Assembly (NCBI GenBank): GCA_938083085.1
Contig: CALLKX010000013.1
Span: 1 to 64,000, forward strand
Origin: an uncultured bacterium
GTDB taxonomy: Bacteria > Planctomycetota > UBA1135 > GCA-002686595
DNA length: 64,000 bases
Direction of reading: 5' to 3'
This document shows positions 58,390 through 64,000 of this stretch, one piece after another. The notes beneath the pieces were generated by a model. The model saw only the letters and a program-made list of their open reading frames with translations. It ran no database searches and was not told where the DNA came from. How positions within the stretch are numbered: position 1 is the stretch's first letter; each line of letters opens with the position of its first letter. Both the position numbers and the translations under genes were made by a program.

Positions 58390-60016
58390 GCGGGCGCTTC
58401 GGGTCGGTGGTCCCCTTCGCTGGTGGATCGCCGGTCTGGCCGTCCTCCTCGGAGCGACGTCCTGCCGCTCGCTGGACGAGAACGTCCTCGATGAGCGGAT
58501 GCGGGTGGCTACTGTGGACGCCTATCTCGGCTTCATAGAGGACGAGTTCGGTGGCCTTTCGGCAGCGGGAACGACGGTCGAGGTGCTCCGGGATCGTCAC
58601 CGCTCGGCGGCCGTCGCGGCGACTCGCCCCGAGGACTTCTACGCTGCGCTTCGCCGCATCGTCGTGGACCTGGATGACCCGCATGCCTCGCTCGTCGCCT
58701 CGGAACGATTCTGGACGGGCCCCGTGGCCATCCCGGAGCAGGCGGCGCCCATGTTCGCCGGACAGGACGTCTGGCTGGCGCTCCCCAGCGAGTCCGTGAG
58801 GACCCCCGCCCAGCTCAGCGCAGCGCTCGAGGGTTGGCTCGAGGGGATCGGTGACGCGGTGGCTGCCGGAGACCCCGCAGCGAGCGCGCGACTCCTCGTT
58901 CGGAGCGCCGTCGCGCAGACCGGATCGGGGGCTCCCATTCGGTGGATGATCCTGGAGGCGGTGGACGATGTACCCGTGCGCTCACCCCATGGCGCCCTGC
59001 TGCTGCTGGAGGGTGCGCTCGGCTCCACCGTCGAGATCTCGGTGGTCCTGGGCGGTCACCGCCTCACCCTGGAGCTCTTTCGCAACACAGGGAAGGTCCG
59101 GAGGCCTGGCGAGGACGAATTCGAGGGGCCGTTCGGGCCGCGGAGGCTCGCGCGCATCCTGGATCCGGGGGTCCCCCTGCCGCGCCGCCCCTGGTCCGTG
59201 GACATCGAGTACGAGGCGCAGCGTTTCCGGCAGCGAGGATTGCTCACCTCCGCGGCAGCGGTCGGGGGGATCGCGCGGGAGCTGGCCCGGGAGTACGGGT
59301 TGGAGGCAAGGGTGCTCACTTCCCCGGGAGGCCGCGAGGTTGGGTACCTGCGGATCGAGGACTTCGACCGCTCAGATTGGCCGGACGACACGGTCCCGGT
59401 GAAACGGGACGCGCAGCTCCTGGAGGGGCTGCGAACCGTGATGGCGGCGCTCGCGCCTTACGACTACTGGGTGGTGGACCTGACCCAAAATCACGGGGGC
59501 CGTTGGCTCGACCTCGGGTCGCTCCTGAGCTTCTTCCTGCCCGAGGACGCCGAGGTGGTGCCCCATGAGGTCCGGGGGTGGAGGGAGGGCACACGCTTTG
59601 GCTTTCTTCCCACCATGGAGCGGCTGATCGCGCATCAGGGTCGGGTCGAGGTCTCCTGCGTCCTCCCTCGAGAGCTCTTCGTGCTCGTGGATCAAGGGAC
59701 CGCCAGCTCGGCTGAGATCTTTGCGTGCGCCACGAGGGACATCTCTGGAGCCAGCCTCGTGGGTGAGCGGACCGCCGGGGCCGAGCTCGCGGTCACCACC
59801 CTTCGCGGTCCAGACGGGTCCCGCTTCACGGTCGGCGGGATGGGGGGCATGCTCGAGCCGTGCGAGCACTTCCAGGCTCGGGGACTCGAGCCCGACCTGT
59901 TGGTCCGGCTGGCTGCCCCTGATGAGGCGGGGCTTGGGCTCGTGGCGAGGCGCGAAGCGCTGCAGTTCCGGGCGTTGCAGGCGGCGCTGATGGCCATTGA
60001 CCAGGCGCGGCCTTGA
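58376..60016 (+). CDS. S41 family peptidase lipoprotein
   Basis: Lipobox LGATSC; YWVVDLTQNHGGRW; VLVDQGTASSAEIFACATRD...LVGERTAG. Confidence 0.85.
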   Translation: MPRAERALRVGGPLRWWIAGLAVLLGATSCRSLDENVLDERMRVATVDAYLGFIEDEFGGLSAAGTTVEVLRDRHRSAAVAATRPEDFYAALRRIVVDLDDPHASLVASERFWTGPVAIPEQAAPMFAGQDVWLALPSESVRTPAQLSAALEGWLEGIGDAVAAGDPAASARLLVRSAVAQTGSGAPIRWMILEAVDDVPVRSPHGALLLLEGALGSTVEISVVLGGHRLTLELFRNTGKVRRPGEDEFEGPFGPRRLARILDPGVPLPRRPWSVDIEYEAQRFRQRGLLTSAAAVGGIARELAREYGLEARVLTSPGGREVGYLRIEDFDRSDWPDDTVPVKRDAQLLEGLRTVMAALAPYDYWVVDLTQNHGGRWLDLGSLLSFFLPEDAEVVPHEVRGWREGTRFGFLPTMERLIAHQGRVEVSCVLPRELFVLVDQGTASSAEIFACATRDISGASLVGERTAGAELAVTTLRGPDGSRFTVGGMGGMLEPCEHFQARGLEPDLLVRLAAPDEAGLGLVARREALQFRALQAALMAIDQARP

Positions 60017-60103
60017 GGAGCCCCGGGGTGGTGAGCGTGGGTTGACCAGCGGGGATGCTTGGTGGGCGATTCCCGCGGCCGGGTTCGGCACAATGGGGGG
60101 CCG

Positions 60104-61873
60104 ATGCGCCTCCAATACCCCTCCCTCGCTGCAACGCTGGCGCTCTGTTTCCTCGCGGGAACGCTGGCGGGCAGCTGCGCTGATCGAGCGCCCGAAGCCG
60201 CGGCTGACTCCGCTGATGGCGGGGCGAACCCCCACGACCTCGCCCCGGTCTCTTTTGACGCGCTGACCCCGCGCAAGGGGGCGGCCGAGCCGAAGGCGGG
60301 CGCCAGGGGTGACGAGAGGCGGGCGGAGGGTGCCGCCGGGGCTACTGTGGCGGTGGCCACGGAGGCCTCCGCCATCGGGGCGGCGCTGCCTGCCCTGGGT
60401 GGCGCCAACCAGGTGACCGCGGGCGAGGCCACATCGCTCGACGCCGGGCTGACCCGTGCGGTCGAGGTCGCGGTGGCCGAGGCGCTCGCGCGGGCGCGCA
60501 AGGCGACCAAGGGCAAGGTGCACGGGGGGAACACCGTCGTGTCCGTCATGGCGATCGACGCCCGAACGGGACGGATCCTCGTCCAGCGGCTGTCCGAGTT
60601 CCCACTGGTCCCCGCCTCCAACCTCAAGCTCATGACGGCAGCGGCGGCGCTCGTTGAACTGGGCGCCGATGGCGCCTTCGTGACGGAGTTTGTCACCGAG
60701 GCGAAGATCGTGGACGGCGTGCTGGAGGGAGATCTCGTCGTGCGGGCCGGGGGGGATCCGCTCCACGTGAGAGAGGGCGACGGGTCGCTCGGTCGCTGGC
60801 TCGATCCCCTGGCAGAGTCGCTCAGCGCCGCCGGGATCACGAGGATCAAGGGGGCTCTGGTGCTTGACGAGGGCGAGTGGCTGGAGCCGGGACCGGGGCC
60901 CATGTGGCCTGCTCCGGCGCAGCACTGGCGCGACTATTGCGGGCTGGCCGGCGGCTTCAGCGCCAATGGGGGCTGCTACCGGGCGACCGTGTCTCCGGGC
61001 GCTCCCGGTGGGAAGGCCGGGGTGGTGCTGCGGCCCCGACACCACGGGCTGACGCGCAAGGGGAGCGTCTCGACGAGCGGGTCAAGGGTGGCCGTCAACG
61101 TCGGGGCGAATCGGAGCGGCGTGACCGTGCGGGGCAAGATCAAGGCCGGGTCCAGGCCCTACGTCGCTGAATTCAGTCACCCCGATCCGGTGGAGCTCTT
61201 CGGGCACGTGGTGGTGGGGGGCCTCGCCGACCGCGGGATCACCATCGGTGAGGGCTATCGCCGCGAGCGTGGCGTCGTGCTGGAGGAGCCAGTGAGGCGC
61301 GTGGCCGAGCTCCGGACGCCGATCACGTCGGTGATGGAGGCCATCCTTCTGGACTCGAACAACCCGGTCGCCGACCAGCTCTTTCTCGCCACCGGCGCCG
61401 CTGTGGCCGGGAGCGGGACCAGGGAGGCAGGCGCAGAAGCGGTCCGTACCGCCTTGTCGCGCCTGGGCCTGAACATACGTCCCCTGGTCCAGGTGGACGG
61501 ATCGGGGCTCTCCAAGGCTAACCGCGCCACGGCGCAGCAGTTGGCCGCGCTCGTGGCGGCCGTGATTCATCAGGGCGGCGCCATGCGGGCTGCAATCCTG
61601 GACTCGCTTCCCGTGGCGGGTCGGACGGGCAAGCTGGCCAGCCGGATGCGGGATACGGCCGCTGAGGGCCGTGTGCGCGCGAAGACCGGCTGGGTCAAGG
61701 GTGCCAGCGGCCTCTCCGGCGTCGCGGAGACGGCGGGTGGAGACGAGGTGGTGTTCTCCATCCTCGTCGGGTATCCGCTCGTGGATGGACTGAACACGGC
61801 GGCGTGGAAGCCCATGCAAGACGAGATCTGCGTTGCCCTCGCGAGTTGGGCGGGCGAGGGAGACGAGCGTTGA
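60104..61873 (+). CDS. dacB: D-alanyl-D-alanine carboxypeptidase/endopeptidase (PBP4/DacB type)
   Basis: VPASNLKLMTAAAAL (SxxK), DSNNPVADQLF (SxN), RAKTGWVKGASGLSG (KTG). Confidence 0.92.
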   Translation: MRLQYPSLAATLALCFLAGTLAGSCADRAPEAAADSADGGANPHDLAPVSFDALTPRKGAAEPKAGARGDERRAEGAAGATVAVATEASAIGAALPALGGANQVTAGEATSLDAGLTRAVEVAVAEALARARKATKGKVHGGNTVVSVMAIDARTGRILVQRLSEFPLVPASNLKLMTAAAALVELGADGAFVTEFVTEAKIVDGVLEGDLVVRAGGDPLHVREGDGSLGRWLDPLAESLSAAGITRIKGALVLDEGEWLEPGPGPMWPAPAQHWRDYCGLAGGFSANGGCYRATVSPGAPGGKAGVVLRPRHHGLTRKGSVSTSGSRVAVNVGANRSGVTVRGKIKAGSRPYVAEFSHPDPVELFGHVVVGGLADRGITIGEGYRRERGVVLEEPVRRVAELRTPITSVMEAILLDSNNPVADQLFLATGAAVAGSGTREAGAEAVRTALSRLGLNIRPLVQVDGSGLSKANRATAQQLAALVAAVIHQGGAMRAAILDSLPVAGRTGKLASRMRDTAAEGRVRAKTGWVKGASGLSGVAETAGGDEVVFSILVGYPLVDGLNTAAWKPMQDEICVALASWAGEGDER

Positions 61874-62733
61874 CCGATGGTCTGGACCTCGCCGAGACCG
61901 CCTCGGTGATCCTTCGGGGCGCCGTCGATCCGGCCGCGGACGAGGCGACGGTCCGTGCCGCGGTGGCCGCTGTGGTCAGTGCGGGGGAGCTTCACCTGGA
62001 CCTCCTCGGTCAGATCCCGCCCGCGGAGGTTGGGCGGAAGTCGTCCCGCCGGGACCTGGTGACAGCGGCGGACGTCGGCGCGGAGCGGCTGGTGGTGGAG
62101 CGGCTGAGGGCCCTCGGCGACGGGGCCGCGATTGAGGCCGAGGAGGAGACGTCGGACGAGGTGGCGGATGGGCTGCGGTGGTTCCTGGATCCCCTGGACG
62201 GCACCGTCAACTTCGTCCACGGCATCCCGATGTTCAGCGTCTCGTTGGCGCTCTATCGTGGGCCGGAGCCGCTCTTCGGAGTCGTCCATGCGCCCAGGCT
62301 GGGTGAGACGTTCGTGGCAGCCCGAGGGGCGGGTTGCTGGCTACTGGAGACACCGGGGGGACCCTCTCGCCTCTCGGTCAGCGCGACCTCCGAGCTGTCG
62401 GAGTCCATCCTCGCCACCGGGTTCCCGTACCGCCGCGGCGAGCTCGCAAACTCGAACCTCGAGAACTTCGGCCGCTTCTTCAACGACGTTCGGGGCCTGC
62501 GGCGTCTCGGCTCCGCGGCCCTCGACCTTGCCTATGTGGCCGCAGGGCGGCTGGATGGCTTCTGGGAACTGCACCTCTCGCCCTTTGATGTGGCGGCTGG
62601 GGCGCTGCTCGTCAGGGAGGCTGGGGGCGTCGTGGAGGACTTCCGCGGTGGAGGGCGCTGGCTGCGGGGGGGAGAAATTCTCGCTTGCGCGCCAGGCCTG
62701 CGGGCGCCGATGGCGTCCCGCCTCCAGGGCTGA
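61870..62733 (+). CDS. Inositol-monophosphatase family protein
   Basis: SRRDLVTAADVGAERLVVERL, EAEEETSDE, WFLDPLDGTVNFVHGIPMFSVSLAL; TTG start overlapping dacB stop. Confidence 0.92.
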   Translation: MTDGLDLAETASVILRGAVDPAADEATVRAAVAAVVSAGELHLDLLGQIPPAEVGRKSSRRDLVTAADVGAERLVVERLRALGDGAAIEAEEETSDEVADGLRWFLDPLDGTVNFVHGIPMFSVSLALYRGPEPLFGVVHAPRLGETFVAARGAGCWLLETPGGPSRLSVSATSELSESILATGFPYRRGELANSNLENFGRFFNDVRGLRRLGSAALDLAYVAAGRLDGFWELHLSPFDVAAGALLVREAGGVVEDFRGGGRWLRGGEILACAPGLRAPMASRLQG

Positions 62734-62800
62734 GGGTACAGGGCTCTAGGCGGGGGGCTCTGCGCTGGAGGCTCTGCGCTGAGGGCTGGGCGCGGCCCGT
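62727..62800. repeat. Short degenerate direct repeats (ggctctgcgctg, ggctga/ggctct) starting at the IMPase stop codon
   Basis: cagggctgagggtacagggctctaggcggggggctctgcgctggaggctctgcgctgagggctgggc. Confidence 0.6.
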
Positions 62801-62963
62801 GGCCCATGACAGCGATAACCAGCGGCTCTCGCCGGGGACATTCCCGCTCCATGAGCCTTGAGCCCGGGTCGTTGTGCCGCAGAATACTGCGCCTCGTGCT
62901 TCCGCGGGGACCCTCCGTGGCCCTGTTCGGAGGAGGCCCTACGATCCAACCCAGAGACAAGTC

Positions 62964-63563
62964 ATGGCTTCGCTCATCAACCAGAAAGCTCCCGCGTTCA
63001 CCGCGCCCGCCGTCATGCCCGACGGCACCACCAAGGAGATCAGCCTCTCCGACTACGCCGGCAAGTACGTCGCGCTCGTCTTCTACCCGAAGGACTTCAC
63101 CTTCGTGTGCCCCTCAGAGCTCATCGCCCTTGATCACAAGTGCGCCGAGCTCGCGGACAAGAACACCGTCATCCTTGGCGTCAGCATGGACGACGCCGAG
63201 ACCCACGCCAAGTGGCGCGAGACGGCGATCGACGACGGCGGCATTGGCGCCCTCCAGTACGCCTTGATCGCCGACGACGCCAAGAAGCTCTCCGATTCGT
63301 ACGACGTGGTCCACGAGGCCTCTGGCTTCAGCTATCGCGCGACGTTCCTGATCGACAAGGACGGTGTCGTGCAGAGCGCGACCCATAACAACCTGCCCCT
63401 CGGTCGCAGCATGGACGAGCTCGTCCGCATGGTCGACGCCCTCCAGTTCCACGAGGAGAACGGCGAGGTCTGCCCCGCCAACTGGCAGCCCGGCAAGGCC
63501 GGCATGCAGGCGACCGCCGAGGGCGTCAAGTCTTACCTCAAGGAGCACGCCTCCTCGCTCTGA
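62964..63563 (+). CDS. Typical 2-Cys peroxiredoxin
   Basis: VALVFYPKDFTFVCPSEL (peroxidatic Cys) and GEVCPANWQPG (resolving Cys). Confidence 0.96.
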   Translation: MASLINQKAPAFTAPAVMPDGTTKEISLSDYAGKYVALVFYPKDFTFVCPSELIALDHKCAELADKNTVILGVSMDDAETHAKWRETAIDDGGIGALQYALIADDAKKLSDSYDVVHEASGFSYRATFLIDKDGVVQSATHNNLPLGRSMDELVRMVDALQFHEENGEVCPANWQPGKAGMQATAEGVKSYLKEHASSL

Positions 63564-63578
63564 TCGAGGCACAGGATG

Positions 63579-63600
63579 CTCGGGCCCACAAGGGCCCGAG
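63579..63600 (+). terminator. Hairpin 1 downstream of peroxiredoxin
   Basis: CTCGGGCCC-ACAA-GGGCCCGAG. Confidence 0.6.
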
Positions 63601-63610
63601 TGGACCCTCT

Positions 63611-63660
63611 GGACGGGTCCTGGCGCCCTCCAAGGGGTGCCGGGACCCGTCCATTTTGTT
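63611..63660 (+). terminator. Intrinsic terminator downstream of peroxiredoxin
   Basis: GGACGGGTCC...GGACCCGTCC followed by ATTTTGTT. Confidence 0.85.
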
Positions 63661-63834
63661 CCCCCAGCTGCAGATGGGGGGCCTGCGGCATTTCGCCGGC
63701 TTCGCGTGACTGGTGCGTGGGATCTCCGCTGTTATCCTGATCGGCTTGAGGGTGCCCCTTGGAAGTCTCCAGGGGCCGTACCACTCGATGCCCGGGGCCG
63801 AAACGTCTGCCCCGCTCATCCGCCCAGCCCGGCC

Positions 63835-63886
63835 CCACCACCGGCCACCACCACCGGCCACCACCGCCCGGCCACACCGCCCGCCA
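63835..63886. repeat. C-rich 13-bp direct repeats (ccaccaccggcca x2 perfect, 2 degenerate) upstream of uvrA
   Basis: Direct reading. Confidence 0.85.
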
Positions 63887-63894
63887 ACGAACCG

Positions 63895-64000
63895 ATGTCT
63901 TCTCGATCGAAAGCCACCGCGACTCCGGGCTCCGATGCTGGCGAAATCGTGATTCGGGGTGCGAGACAGAACAACCTCCGCTCGGTGGATGTGAGCATGC
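63895..64000 (+). CDS. uvrA: Excinuclease ABC subunit A, N-terminal fragment (truncated by window end)
   Basis: MSSRSKATATPGSDAGEIVIRGARQNNLRSVDVSM. Confidence 0.85.
   Translation, partial: MSSRSKATATPGSDAGEIVIRGARQNNLRSVDVSM

Noticed and set aside
59372-61045. 557-aa minus-strand ORF
   Set aside because: Antisense to S41 peptidase and dacB.
1-64000. tRNA, rRNA, transposase, integrase, phage genes, defence systems, secondary-metabolite clusters
   Set aside because: Looked for on both strands by motif; none could be supported. tRNAs could be missed without a covariance-model search.

Overview
64-kb high-GC bacterial chromosomal window. It is gene-dense and mostly housekeeping. Host inference: Planctomycetota-like, based on two sigma-factor/Ser-Thr-kinase pairs, sulfatase and PilZ genes and large secreted proteins; this is not proven. 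No rRNA, tRNA, CRISPR array, transposase or prophage was recognised. Families recognisable from protein motifs include Maf, bL31, RF1, PrmC, SSB, a MoaD-MoaE fusion, ETF-QO, M17 and M18 aminopeptidases, citrate synthase, CutC, NagB, SSS symporter, M28 peptidase, OMF efflux lipoprotein, EamA, PqiA/MCE, YciH/SUI1, DUF455, ATP-grasp-like, sulfatase, MORN-repeat lipoprotein, GlyA, MtnA, PurC, AroA, GalE, S41 peptidase, PBP4-type DacB, IMPase, 2-Cys peroxiredoxin and the start of UvrA. Points most worth a second look: (1) short tandem arrays (7x20 bp and about 8x22 bp) that begin on the stop codon of a gene and repeat its last codons as dyad-bearing units, both at convergent gene junctions, plus other dyads centred on stop codons; (2) a very small minus-strand ORF (11, 20 or 42 aa) with a 10-nt anti-SD match, alone between two terminators; (3) a MoaD-MoaE fusion; (4) a translationally coupled SUI1/DUF455/ATP-grasp cassette; (5) a 1458-aa protein with a voltage-sensor-like S4 helix; (6) a sulfatase with a C-terminal heavy-metal-binding-like zinc ribbon. 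All family calls come from reading sequence by eye; no searches were run.
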